The notes below the pieces were generated by a model that had not been told where the DNA came from, searched no databases, and saw nothing but the letters and a program-made list of their open reading frames with translations. 64,000 bases of DNA from Pseudomonadota bacterium (lineage in GTDB: Bacteria > Pseudomonadota > Alphaproteobacteria > Azospirillales > Azospirillaceae). The translations under genes and the position numbers were made by a program. Numbering within the stretch: the stretch's first letter is position 1; every line of letters begins with the position of its first letter. Shown in pieces: positions 23,355 to 31,703 of this stretch. The DNA lies in the NCBI GenBank assembly GCA_023423695.1, contig JAFAFA010000011.1, positions 62,001 through 126,000 on the forward strand. The letters are read 5' to 3'.

Positions 23355-24622
23355 CAGGCCTTCTCCATCGGCTTGGCAGGGGCGCCGGCGGCGATGCCGC
23401 CGCCGCCCTTCAGAACGGACTCGGCGATGCTGTTGGGGAGCGGACTCGGCCGTTCCAGCTTGCCCAGCACCGGCAGCAGGACCAGGAAGTGGAAGAAGTA
23501 GTAGGCGGTGCCGATACGGGCGATGATCAGCCAAGCGCCTTCGGCCGGCATGGCGCCGGCATAGCCGAGAACCAGCGCGTCGAGGGCGAGGATCCAGAAG
23601 AACTGGCGGTAGATCGGCCGGAATTTGCAGCTGCGGACCTTGGAACGGTCGAGCCACGGCAGGAAGGCCAGCAGCGCGATCGAGCCGAACATCGCCAGCA
23701 CGCCGCCCAGCTTGTCCGGGATCGCGCGCAGCATGGCGTAGAAGGGCAGGAAATACCATTCCGGCACGATATGCGCCGGGGTCACCAGCGGGTTGGCCGG
23801 GATGTAGTTGTCCGGATGGCCCATGTAGTTCGGCATGAAGAACACGAACGCCGCGTAGATGATCATGAAGATCACCACCGCGAAGCCGTCCTTGACCGTG
23901 ACGTAGGGGTTGAACGGGACGGTATCCTGCGGGCCCTTCGGGTCGATGCCGAGCGGGTTGTTCGAGCCGCAGACATGCAGTGCCGCCGTGTGCAGGATCA
24001 CCAGACCCAGCAGGACGAAGGGCAGCAGGAAGTGCAGCGCGAAGAAGCGGTTCAGCGTCGGGTTGTCGACCGAGAAGCCGCCCCACAGCAGGGTCACGAT
24101 CGGGTCGCCGACGATCGGGAAGGCCGAGAACAGGTTCGTGATGACGGTGGCGCCCCAGAAGCTCATCTGGCCCCAGGGCAGCACGTAGCCCATGAAGGCG
24201 GTGCCCATCATGACGAGGAAGATGATGACGCCCAGGATCCACAGGATTTCGCGCGGGGCCTTGTAGGAGCCGTAATAGAGGCCGCGGAACATGTGGATGT
24301 AGACGGCGATGAAGAACATCGACGCGCCGTTGGCGTGCACATAGCGGATCAGCCAGCCGTAATTCACGTCGCGCATGATGCGCTCGACCGAATCGAAGGC
24401 CAGCGAGGTGTGGGACGAGTACTGCATCGCCAGGAACAGGCCCGTGGCGATCATGATAACCAGCATGATGCCGGCGATGGCACCGAACGCCCACAGGTAG
24501 TTGACGTTCCGCGGCATCGGGTAATGGTTGTACTCGTGATCCAGCATCGTGAAGATCGGCAGGCGGCTGTCGATCCAGTTCACGACCGGATTCTTGAACT
24601 TGGTGGCTTGAACCTGAGCCAT
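23354..24622 (-). CDS. petB: Cytochrome b of the bc1 complex
   Basis: The 422-residue protein has eight or nine membrane helices and carries haems bL and bH and both quinone sites. Seen motifs are GLFLAMQYSSHTSLAFDSVE, the haem-ligand region WLIRYVHANGASMFF with HMFRGLYYGS, GYVLPWGQMSFWGATVITN and the Qo-site PEWYFLPFYAMLRA. Start and length fit the family. It lies 28 bases downstream of petA and overlaps petC by one base. Confidence 0.97.
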   Translation of the reverse strand: MAQVQATKFKNPVVNWIDSRLPIFTMLDHEYNHYPMPRNVNYLWAFGAIAGIMLVIMIATGLFLAMQYSSHTSLAFDSVERIMRDVNYGWLIRYVHANGASMFFIAVYIHMFRGLYYGSYKAPREILWILGVIIFLVMMGTAFMGYVLPWGQMSFWGATVITNLFSAFPIVGDPIVTLLWGGFSVDNPTLNRFFALHFLLPFVLLGLVILHTAALHVCGSNNPLGIDPKGPQDTVPFNPYVTVKDGFAVVIFMIIYAAFVFFMPNYMGHPDNYIPANPLVTPAHIVPEWYFLPFYAMLRAIPDKLGGVLAMFGSIALLAFLPWLDRSKVRSCKFRPIYRQFFWILALDALVLGYAGAMPAEGAWLIIARIGTAYYFFHFLVLLPVLGKLERPSPLPNSIAESVLKGGGGIAAGAPAKPMEKA

Positions 24623-24650
24623 CTCGGGGTCTCCAGAACCGTTGGGCCGC

Positions 24651-25220
24651 TTAACCGAGCCGGATCTTGGTATCGCCCGTGAAGGCGTACGTCGGAAGGA
24701 CAAGGTTGGCGGGGGCCGGGCCCTTGCGGATGCGCCCAGCGGTGTCGTAGTGCGAGCCGTGGCAGGGGCAGAACCACCCGCCATACTCGCCGCGCGGATC
24801 GGTGACCTTCTGGCCCAGCGGCACGCAGCCCAGATGCGTGCAGATGCCGATGACGATCAGCCATTCCGGCTTCTTCACGCGGGCATCGTCGGCGGCGGGA
24901 TCGCGCAGGTCGCCCAGGTTGACCTGCTTGGCGGCCTCGATCTCTTCGGCGGTGCGGTGGCGGACAAAGACGGGCTTTCCGCGCCAGGTGACCGTGATCG
25001 CCTGCCCCTCGGCGACCGGAGCCAGATCAACGTCGATGGAGGCAAGCGCCAGGGTGTCGGCCGCCGGATTCAGGCTGTCGATGAAGGGCCAGGCCGCGGA
25101 GGCCGCCCCGACGACGCCGACCGCACCGGTGGCAAGATACAGAAAATCGCGGCGGGAACCCCCCTCGCCGCTGGAGGCCGCGTGGCCACCCGTCCCGGGC
25201 GGATGCGTGGTCTGAGCCAT
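24651..25220 (-). CDS. petA: Rieske iron-sulfur subunit of the bc1 complex
   Basis: The 189-residue protein carries the [2Fe-2S] Rieske cluster. The ligand motifs are CTHLGC and CPCHGSHYD near the C-terminus. The N-terminus has a twin-arginine motif (SRRDFLY) before a hydrophobic helix, which serves as uncleaved Tat signal and membrane anchor. The ATG at 25220 (MAQTTH) is preferred over one six codons upstream, since an AGGAGAAAC sequence lies before it. It is the first gene of petABC. The promoter must lie in 25221-25458, a shared divergent region with trmL in which I see no clear boxes. Confidence 0.96.
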   Translation of the reverse strand: MAQTTHPPGTGGHAASSGEGGSRRDFLYLATGAVGVVGAASAAWPFIDSLNPAADTLALASIDVDLAPVAEGQAITVTWRGKPVFVRHRTAEEIEAAKQVNLGDLRDPAADDARVKKPEWLIVIGICTHLGCVPLGQKVTDPRGEYGGWFCPCHGSHYDTAGRIRKGPAPANLVLPTYAFTGDTKIRLG

Positions 25221-25458
25221 AAGCCTGTTTCTCCTCAAGGCATGCCCGACGCCCTTTGCCCGCGCCGGACGACCGATGGACCGTTTTTATGCATGACACG
25301 GCAAGCCCGCCCGCCGAAGGAAAAACCCTCAGGCATGCCGCATCGGTCCGGAGTGGGTATCTCCAGCTTCTGCGCTGCGGTATACCGTCGCGTCGACATC
25401 TTGAAAAGTCCTTGGCCGGGAGACAATTTGTCGCGTGTGTCGGGGCTGGACTATTTGT

Positions 25459-25971
25459 ATGCAAAACAAACACTTCGAGGCAAGGCCCGCGTTGCGCCTT
25501 GTGCTGTTCGAACCCGACATTCCACAGAATGCCGGCACACTGATGCGACTCGCGGCCGGACTGGGGGTGGCGCTCGACCTGATCGAGCCTTGCGGATTCG
25601 TGCTGGACGACCGCCGGCTGCGCCGCGCCGGGATGGATTACCTGGACCATCTCGACTGGACCCGGCACAGTTCCTGGACCGCCTACCGCGCGGCGCCGCA
25701 GAGCGGGCGGCTGGTGCTGCTGACCACGCGGGCGGCGATCCCCTACACCGACTTCAGCTTCGCCCCCGGCGACCGCATCCTGGTCGGCCGCGAGAGCGCC
25801 GGCGTGCCCGACGAGGTGCATGACGCCGCCGACGCCCGGCTGGTGATCCCGATGGTGCCGCCCGCCCGCTCCTTGAACGTTGCGGTCAGCGCAGCGATGG
25901 TGTTGGGTGAAGCCCTGCGGCAGACCGCCGCACAGGAAAGACGGCAGACCGCCGGACAGGAAACGCCATGA
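25459..25971 (+). CDS. trmL: tRNA (cytidine(34)-2'-O)-methyltransferase
   Basis: The 170-residue SPOUT (SpoU-fold, knotted) enzyme methylates the wobble base of certain leucine tRNAs. Motif 1 is LFEPDIPQNAGTLMRLAAG, and motifs 2 and 3 are ILVGRESAGVPDEVH and RSLNVAVSAAMVLGEALRQT. The ATG at 25459 places motif 1 about 17 residues from the start; a GTG at 25435 would add eight residues. A short Gln/Arg-rich tail follows the usual end. The stop overlaps the hemF start (ATGA). Confidence 0.9.
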   Translation: MQNKHFEARPALRLVLFEPDIPQNAGTLMRLAAGLGVALDLIEPCGFVLDDRRLRRAGMDYLDHLDWTRHSSWTAYRAAPQSGRLVLLTTRAAIPYTDFSFAPGDRILVGRESAGVPDEVHDAADARLVIPMVPPARSLNVAVSAAMVLGEALRQTAAQERRQTAGQETP

Positions 25972-26855
25972 CCGCCGAATCCACCGCCGCATCCAGCCTC
26001 ATCGAAGACCGCAAGGCCCGCGCCGCATCCTGGTTCCAGGAGTTGCGCGACCGCATCTGCGCCGCCTTCGAAGCGCTGGAGGACGAGTTGACCGGCACCC
26101 ACGCCGACCTGCCCCCCGGACGGTTCGAGCGCAAGAGCTGGGCGCGACCGGACCATGGCGGCGGCGAGGGCGGCGGCGGCACCATGTCGGTGATGAAGGG
26201 GCGGGTGTTCGAGAAGGTCGGGGTCAACATTTCGACCGTGCATGGCACCTTCAGCCCGGAATTCCGCGCCAACATCCCCGGCGCCGCGGAAACCGGCGAG
26301 TTCTGGGCGGCGGGCATCAGCCTGGTGGCGCATATGCGCTCGCCGCTGGTCCCGGCCACGCACATGAACACGCGCCACATCGTGACGACGCAAGGCTGGT
26401 TCGGCGGCGGGGCCGACCTGACGCCGATGATCCCCGACGACCGGGACACCGCGGATTTCCACGCCGGCCTGCGCGCCGCCTGCGACCGCCACGACCCGGA
26501 TTATTATCCGCGCTACAAGGAATGGTGCGACCGCTATTTCTTCCTGCCGCACCGGGGCGAGGCGCGCGGCGTCGGCGGCATCTTCTTCGACAATCTCGAC
26601 TCGGGCGACTGGGAGGCGGACTTCGCCTTCACACGCGATGTCGGCACGGCCTTCCTCGACAGCTACACCGCCCTGGTGCGCCGGCACATGAACCGGCCCT
26701 GGACGGCGGAGCAGCGGGAGCACCAGCTGATCCGCCGCGGCCGCTATGTCGAGTTCAACCTGCTCTACGACCGCGGAACCACCTTCGGCCTCAAGACCGG
26801 CGGCAACACCGAAGCGATCCTGATGAGCCTGCCGCCCGAGGTGAAGTGGCCGTGA
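25968..26855 (+). CDS. hemF: Oxygen-dependent coproporphyrinogen III oxidase
   Basis: The 295-residue cytosolic enzyme decarboxylates coproporphyrinogen III to protoporphyrinogen IX with oxygen. Strong signatures include GGGEGGGGTMSVMKGRVFEK, THMNTRHIVT, WFGGGADLTPMIPDD, YKEWCDRYFFLPHR and RGRYVEFNLLYDRGTTFGL. It is translationally coupled to trmL. Its haem product serves the cytochromes encoded nearby, although co-regulation is not shown. Confidence 0.97.
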   Translation: MTAESTAASSLIEDRKARAASWFQELRDRICAAFEALEDELTGTHADLPPGRFERKSWARPDHGGGEGGGGTMSVMKGRVFEKVGVNISTVHGTFSPEFRANIPGAAETGEFWAAGISLVAHMRSPLVPATHMNTRHIVTTQGWFGGGADLTPMIPDDRDTADFHAGLRAACDRHDPDYYPRYKEWCDRYFFLPHRGEARGVGGIFFDNLDSGDWEADFAFTRDVGTAFLDSYTALVRRHMNRPWTAEQREHQLIRRGRYVEFNLLYDRGTTFGLKTGGNTEAILMSLPPEVKWP

Positions 26856-26869
26856 GCTGGCGGCATGGC

Positions 26870-27214
26870 CTAGCGGCGCTGAGCCATCTGCAGCCAGGGC
26901 GCCCAGGCCTGCCGCACCATCTCGCCCCACAGCCGCATGGGCGCCATCCACAGCTCGGCCATGCCGGCGGCGGATGCCATCGGACTGCCGGCAAACTGGC
27001 TGGCGCCCGGCTTACCGCCGGCAGTCCCCGCCAGCAGGAGCGGATTCATCAGCGCAGGCGTGAGCAGGCCGGCGACCGCGTCGAAGGACGGGGTGGCGCG
27101 GAACTGGATGGCGATCACCTCCGCCCCATCCTCTCTGGCTTCGCGGTGGCGGATCTGGATCTCCAGATTCGGCAGATGCGCGGTCAGGGTCGTCTCGTCC
27201 GGCTTGCGGTCCAT
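26870..27214 (-). CDS. Hypothetical protein, 114 residues
   Basis: A small soluble protein converging on hemF with a 14-base gap. Residues 1-50 look like a beta-rich segment (LPNLEIQIRHREARE, EVIAIQFRATPSFDAVA). Residues 80-112 are an aromatic helix (AELWMAPMRLWGEMVRQAWA). I do not recognise the family. The start at 27214 has GGAG about eight bases upstream. The frame remains open to the left of topoisomerase IB antisense, which I treat as chance. Confidence 0.65.
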   Translation of the reverse strand: MDRKPDETTLTAHLPNLEIQIRHREAREDGAEVIAIQFRATPSFDAVAGLLTPALMNPLLLAGTAGGKPGASQFAGSPMASAAGMAELWMAPMRLWGEMVRQAWAPWLQMAQRR

Positions 27215-27331
27215 GCTCGCGGCTCCGTTTTTGGATCTGGCCGTGCGAGGATAGGGTTTTTGCAACTGCGAAGAAACCCTCTCCGATGGGGGTAACGGCA
27301 ACCAACGTCCGCGCCGGGCGTTGATGGCCGT

Positions 27332-28468
27332 ATGGACAGCACCACCCCCCCGCCCGATGCGGCCCCGTCCGATCCGGACACCCCATCGCCCGAACAGGAA
27401 GCCGCCTGCGCCGGGCTGACCTACAGCTCCGACGACACCCCCGGCATCCGACGGCGGCGCTACGGCAAGGGCTTCCGCTTCCTCTGGCCCGACGGCACCC
27501 AGGTGACGGAGGAGGACACGCTGGCGCGCATCCGCAAACTTGCGATCCCACCCGCCTACCGTGACGTCTGGATCTGCCCCGATCCCGACGGCCACCTGCA
27601 GGCCACCGGCCGCGACGCCAAGGGGCGCAAGCAGTACCGCTACCATCACCGCTGGACCGAATTGCGCGAGGGCACCAAGTTCGGCCGCATGCTGGATTTC
27701 TGCCGGGCGCTGCCCGCCCTGCGCGAGCGGGTGTCCGCCGATCTCGGCCGTCGCGGCTTGCCGCGGGAGAAGGTTCTGGCCGCCGTGGTCCGGCTGCTGG
27801 AAACCACGCTGATCCGCGTCGGCAACGAGACCTACGCCCGCGAGAACCAGAGCTACGGCCTGACCACGCTCCGCGACGGCCACACCGAAGTCGAGGGGAC
27901 GGAGGTCCGCTTCTCCTTCAAGGGCAAGTCGGGGAAGGAATGGAACGTCGCGCTGCGCGACCGCCGGCTTGCCCGCGTCGTCGCCGCCTGCCGCGACGTA
28001 CCGGGGGACGAGCTGTTCCAATATCTGGATTCGGACGGCCAGCGCCATGCCGTGACGTCGGGCGACGTCAACGCCTATCTACGCGAGGCGACCGGCGCCG
28101 ATTTCACCGCCAAGGACTTCCGCACCTGGGCCGGCACTGTCCTGGCGGCAATGGCGCTGCGGGAATTCGAGGCGTTCGACAGCGCGACCGGCGCCAAGCG
28201 CAACGTCACCCGCGCCATCGAACAGGTCGCCACCCGCCTGGGCAACACCCCCAGCGTCTGCCGCAAGAGCTACGTCCATCCCGAGATCCTGGACGCCTAT
28301 CTGGAAGGCGACCTGCTGGAGTCGCTGAAGCGCGAGGTGGAGGCGGAGCTGCGCGACGAGCTGGCCGGCTTGACTGGAGAGGAAGCCGCCGTGCTCGCCT
28401 TCCTGCGTGAAAGGCTGGAGCGGGAGACGGCGGCGCGGGCGCGAGAGGGCGCGCGGGGGAAGAGGTAG
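27332..28468 (+). CDS. DNA topoisomerase IB (eukaryote/poxvirus type)
   Basis: The 378-residue enzyme relaxes supercoils through a 3'-phosphotyrosine. The N-terminal domain has RRRYGKGFRFLWPDG and AIPPAYRDVWICPDPDGHLQ. The catalytic domain has TLIRVGNETYA with an active-site arginine, FKGKSGKEW with the catalytic lysine loop, KDFRTWAGT and the nucleophile Tyr314 in CRKSYVHPEIL. The length is slightly above the bacterial average because of an acidic Pro-rich N-terminal tail. It stands alone, followed by REP-like palindromes. Confidence 0.95.
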   Translation: MDSTTPPPDAAPSDPDTPSPEQEAACAGLTYSSDDTPGIRRRRYGKGFRFLWPDGTQVTEEDTLARIRKLAIPPAYRDVWICPDPDGHLQATGRDAKGRKQYRYHHRWTELREGTKFGRMLDFCRALPALRERVSADLGRRGLPREKVLAAVVRLLETTLIRVGNETYARENQSYGLTTLRDGHTEVEGTEVRFSFKGKSGKEWNVALRDRRLARVVAACRDVPGDELFQYLDSDGQRHAVTSGDVNAYLREATGADFTAKDFRTWAGTVLAAMALREFEAFDSATGAKRNVTRAIEQVATRLGNTPSVCRKSYVHPEILDAYLEGDLLESLKREVEAELRDELAGLTGEEAAVLAFLRERLERETAARAREGARGKR

Positions 28469-28501
28469 GGGTGGGATATGAGGCGTATCGGCTTGCGAAT
28501 G

Positions 28502-28605
28502 CCCCCCACCTAACCTCCCCCGCTGGCGGGGGAGGGACTGCCGCCGAACGCCGACAAAGGTCCAATCCCCTCCCCCGCTCAGCGGGGGAGGGTCAGGGTG
28601 GGGGC
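28502..28605. repeat. Pair of REP-like GC palindromes
   Basis: Two near-perfect hairpins lie tail to tail in the gap between topoisomerase IB and the phosphatase gene. The first has a 10-base-pair stem (28514-28523 with 28526-28535, loop TG). The second has a 12-base-pair stem (28568-28579 with 28581-28592, one-base loop). Flanking sequences are also mutually inverted (CCCCCCACCTAACC left, GGTCAGGGTGGGGG right). This is the architecture of a bipartite REP (BIME-like) element. It may also end transcription from both sides. Confidence 0.8.
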
Positions 28606-28629
28606 ACCGTCAGCCGGCACTCACCCCCC

Positions 28630-30612
28630 TCAAACCGCCTCCACCGCCTCCGTCACCGGCAGCAGCCGACGCATCGACAGACACACCAGATCCCCGGCGA
28701 GGGCGCCATCGGCGGCATGGGCCTGGACGCTGCGCAGGATGAACTCGGCACGGTCGCGGGCAGACATGCCGCGGCTGTGGGTCAGGGCGGCGGCAAGGCG
28801 CTCCTCGCCGAAGGGCTCGCGCTGGACGTCGACGGAGTTCAGGACGCCGTCGGTGCACAGGAACAGCGTCTCGTCCTGGTTCAGCACCAGCGCGGACTCG
28901 GTGTAGGGAGCGCCGCGGCGAATGCCCAGCGCCGGGCCGCCGGCGGCGGACAGGAACTCCACCCCGCCCTCGGCGGTGACGCGGCAGGCGCCGCGGTGCC
29001 CGGCGGCGGCATGGACCAGCGTGCCGGCGTCACGGTCGTAGATGGCGACGAAGGCGGTGGCGAAGCCGTTGAAGGGGCTCTCGCCGCACAGCCTCTCGTT
29101 GGCGCCGGTCAGAATCGCGGCGGGACCGACACCGGGGCGGGCCGTTTCGCGGATGGCGGCGCGCACCATCAGCATCAGGAAGGCCGCCGGAACGCCGCCG
29201 CCCGACACCCCGGCGGTCACCAGCAGGCTGTGGCGCTCGTCCAGTTCGACCACGTCATAGAAATCGCCGCTGACGGCGTGGCCCGGCACCAGGGCGCCGA
29301 AGAACTGGCTGTCGCGGCCCACCGGCAGCTGGCGCGGGAGCAGGTTGGCCTGCACGTCGCGGGCGGCGCGCTGCTCCTCCTCGATCAGCTGTTCGGCGGC
29401 GGCCAGCTTCTCGCTCTTGGTCTCCAGCTCCGCCCCGCGCATCACCAGCTGGGCGTCCAGGGTCTCCTCGCGCGCCGTCGCCTCCATCGCCATGCGGCGG
29501 AAGACGCGGGACAGCCGGCCGAACTCGTCGTCGCGGTCCGCCGCCTCGTTCAGGCTGAGAGGGTTGAAGCGTCCGGCCTCCACCGCCTTGACCGCTTCGC
29601 TCAGCCGTTCCACCGGCGCCATCTGGTCGCGGGCGAAGCGCATGCTGAGATAGACGCCCAGCGCCAGCACGAAGACGCCGACCAGCCCACCGATCTTCAG
29701 CTGCCGGCCCAGCATCGCCCCCGGTTCGGTGTAGGGAACGCGCACGGCCGCAACCGCCGGCAGGCCGGCCGCGGCGGCATTGACGGCGGCATAGCGGATG
29801 GGCGCCAGAGCCAGCAGCCCGTCGCCCGACTCGCGGACGGTCACGTCGCCGGCGGTCGCCGCCGCCTTGACCGCGGCGGTGTCGGCATCGGACAGCGGGC
29901 CGCCCGATCCATTGGACACCACGGCACCGCGCGCCAGCACCCGGCCATCGCGGTCGAGCAGCCAGGCCGCCTCCACCGCGCGGGTGGCGATCAGCCCGTC
30001 GATCACGCCCTCGGCGCCCGACTTGCGCAGCAGGTCTCCCAGACGCCGGACGTCGGCGCCGACCTGGACGATGCGCGGCCGGTCGACGCCGGTCACGCCG
30101 GCGAACTTCATCAGCCGGCCGTTCTCCATCGCCGGCTCCGACGCCAGCGAGGCGGGCGACCGGTTCAACAGGCCGTTGTAGGCCCCATGGCGCGGCCCGC
30201 CCTTGGCATCCTGGCCGAAGACGGGGTCGGGACCGGGCAGATTGTGCAGGTAGGCGCGGCCGCGGTTGTCGGTGATCCACATCTCGTCCGGGCCACCCGA
30301 TTCGGCGATCTGCTTCAGCCGGTCGTTGATGGCCTTGGGCGCCAGCTTCGCCGTTTCCGCCAGCGCCACCAGATGGGCGGTCAGCGTCGCTTCCGACAGC
30401 AGCCGTTCGGACAGCAGGGCGTCGATGTCCCGCGGCAGGTCGCCGGCCTGGGCGGCACCGCGGGCGAGCAGACCGGCGGTCAGCCGCGCCTCCGACTCGA
30501 TCCGCTCGGTCAGCGCCGCACGGGTGGTGAATGCCATCGTCGTGGTGACCACCACCACCGCCAGCAGCACCAGACCGGTGACCAGCAGGATCAAACGCTG
30601 TTGGAACGTCAT
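28630..30612 (-). CDS. Membrane-bound SpoIIE/PP2C-type phosphatase with HAMP, metal site altered
   Basis: The 660-residue protein has a membrane helix at 6-28, a sensory extracytoplasmic region to about residue 300, a second helix near 305-325, a HAMP-like linker (RFARDQMAPVERLSEAVKAV) and coiled coil, then a SpoIIE phosphatase domain (about 430-655). Such proteins act in partner-switching on anti-sigma antagonists. SGDFYD and FLCTDGVLN keep their aspartates. The family motif aDvsGxG, however, reads AGVSGGGVPAAF: the metal-binding Asp is Gly. The usual terminal DD(I/M)T reads GDLV. It may be weak, inactive or a binding protein. No anti-sigma pair is adjacent. Confidence 0.88.
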   Translation of the reverse strand: MTFQQRLILLVTGLVLLAVVVVTTTMAFTTRAALTERIESEARLTAGLLARGAAQAGDLPRDIDALLSERLLSEATLTAHLVALAETAKLAPKAINDRLKQIAESGGPDEMWITDNRGRAYLHNLPGPDPVFGQDAKGGPRHGAYNGLLNRSPASLASEPAMENGRLMKFAGVTGVDRPRIVQVGADVRRLGDLLRKSGAEGVIDGLIATRAVEAAWLLDRDGRVLARGAVVSNGSGGPLSDADTAAVKAAATAGDVTVRESGDGLLALAPIRYAAVNAAAAGLPAVAAVRVPYTEPGAMLGRQLKIGGLVGVFVLALGVYLSMRFARDQMAPVERLSEAVKAVEAGRFNPLSLNEAADRDDEFGRLSRVFRRMAMEATAREETLDAQLVMRGAELETKSEKLAAAEQLIEEEQRAARDVQANLLPRQLPVGRDSQFFGALVPGHAVSGDFYDVVELDERHSLLVTAGVSGGGVPAAFLMLMVRAAIRETARPGVGPAAILTGANERLCGESPFNGFATAFVAIYDRDAGTLVHAAAGHRGACRVTAEGGVEFLSAAGGPALGIRRGAPYTESALVLNQDETLFLCTDGVLNSVDVQREPFGEERLAAALTHSRGMSARDRAEFILRSVQAHAADGALAGDLVCLSMRRLLPVTEAVEAV

Positions 30613-30898
30613 GGGATTGCGCCCGCCCCCTCTGGCTGAAGCAAATGGCCGTAGCCATGGCCGATGCGACCGCTTCTACCGGTCCGGGGCACGCAAGTCC
30701 AGTTGCCGGGCCGCCGCACCGGTCATGGTCACGCCGGCCAGAGGCAGCGTGAGGTAGCCCAATGCGCAAGATTCCACCGCAGGCGCGACATTATCTCTTT
30801 CGTAACCACATGGTCCGTAAGACGGAAGGACCGCGGACGGTGTCCCGCCGCGGTCCCACGCTCTTTCAAACCCGCCGCCACTCAACCGGTGCACGCCC

Positions 30899-31273
30899 AT
30901 GCCGCTCAACGTTCTGGAAGTCGCCGTCTATGCGATGGTCCTCACCGCCAGCCTGCCCAACTCCTTCGAGTGCGTGGCCGTGAAGCCGGAGGGCGTGAAC
31001 TGCACCAACGGCCTCGCGGCGAAACAGGACGGGCCGAACCTGCTGTTCAGCACCGGCATCCAGGTGATCAAGGACAATCAAGGCCGGGTGCGGCTCAGCA
31101 ACGGGCTGCAGACGCGCTTCGACAGCTCCGCCTGGGTGGAATTCCAGGACACCGGCAAGAAGCCGGTGGTCAGCGTGCGCAAGACCGGGCCGCTGCGCTT
31201 CAAGTTCTCCAACGGCTTCCAGTGCGAGGCGATGGGCAACCCGGAAGACATGGCCCGCTGCTACAAGCCCTGA
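30899..31273 (+). CDS. Hypothetical small protein with repeated NG turns
   Basis: The 124-residue protein has a moderately hydrophobic N-terminus (possibly exported, but no clear cleavage site). Three similar segments, NCTNGLAA, RLSNGLQTRF and KFSNGFQCEA, suggest a small repeated beta-hairpin fold. Four cysteines (in FECVAV, VNCTNG, FQCEAM and ARCYKP) could form two disulfides. I do not recognise the family. It stands alone, 286 bases downstream of the phosphatase start and convergent with the next gene. That 286-base gap shows no feature I can name. Confidence 0.65.
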   Translation: MPLNVLEVAVYAMVLTASLPNSFECVAVKPEGVNCTNGLAAKQDGPNLLFSTGIQVIKDNQGRVRLSNGLQTRFDSSAWVEFQDTGKKPVVSVRKTGPLRFKFSNGFQCEAMGNPEDMARCYKP

Positions 31274-31283
31274 CGGGCCTTAC

Positions 31284-31643
31284 TTACCGGTTGATCCCGC
31301 GGCGCTCCATCTCGTCCTCGATGGCGCGGCGGTTCTGCCGGATCTGGCGCTGTTCCTCGCCCAGCCGGTCATACTGGTTGCGCAGGTCGCGGTCGGAATA
31401 GTCGCCATAGGCGTTGCCTCGGCGGTTGCCGGCCGAGTTTCCTGACGAGCCTTCATAGCGGCGCCCGTCGCGGTTCAGATCGCGATCCTCGGCCGTGCGG
31501 TCCTGCGGATAATTGTTCGGATTTACGGCGCGGTTCAGCTGGTCGAGCGCCCCGCCCCACCCGTTTTGCGACTGGCCGCTCTGGGCCAGGGCCGGCGAGG
31601 AAAGAGCCAGGACGGCAGCAGCCGCGAGAATGATTGTACGCAT
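31284..31643 (-). CDS. Hypothetical exported protein, Arg/Asn/Asp-rich
   Basis: The 119-residue precursor has a clear Sec signal peptide (MRTIILAAAAVLALSSPALA, cleavage after ALA). The mature part is very polar and mostly disordered in look. A helical, Arg/Glu-rich end (DRLGEEQRQIRQNRRAIEDE) may form a coiled coil. No family is recognised; a periplasmic location is inferred from the signal. Confidence 0.7.
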   Translation of the reverse strand: MRTIILAAAAVLALSSPALAQSGQSQNGWGGALDQLNRAVNPNNYPQDRTAEDRDLNRDGRRYEGSSGNSAGNRRGNAYGDYSDRDLRNQYDRLGEEQRQIRQNRRAIEDEMERRGINR

Positions 31644-31703
31644 CGGACGAACTCCCTCATGCGGTTGTCGTTTCCTTCTGACAACCGCCGGGGAGCCGAT
31701 CCG

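Noticed and set aside
25435..25458. GTG start for trmL at 25435
   Set aside because: It adds eight residues without family similarity; the ATG at 25459 is closer to the conserved start.
28502..28605. Palindromes as a CRISPR array
   Set aside because: Only two units, each itself a hairpin, with one short spacer; no cas genes are in the window.
28630..30612. SpoIIE phosphatase as the PppA partner of the T6SS kinase
   Set aside because: It is 7 kb away behind unrelated genes, is of a different phosphatase subfamily, and its metal site is altered.
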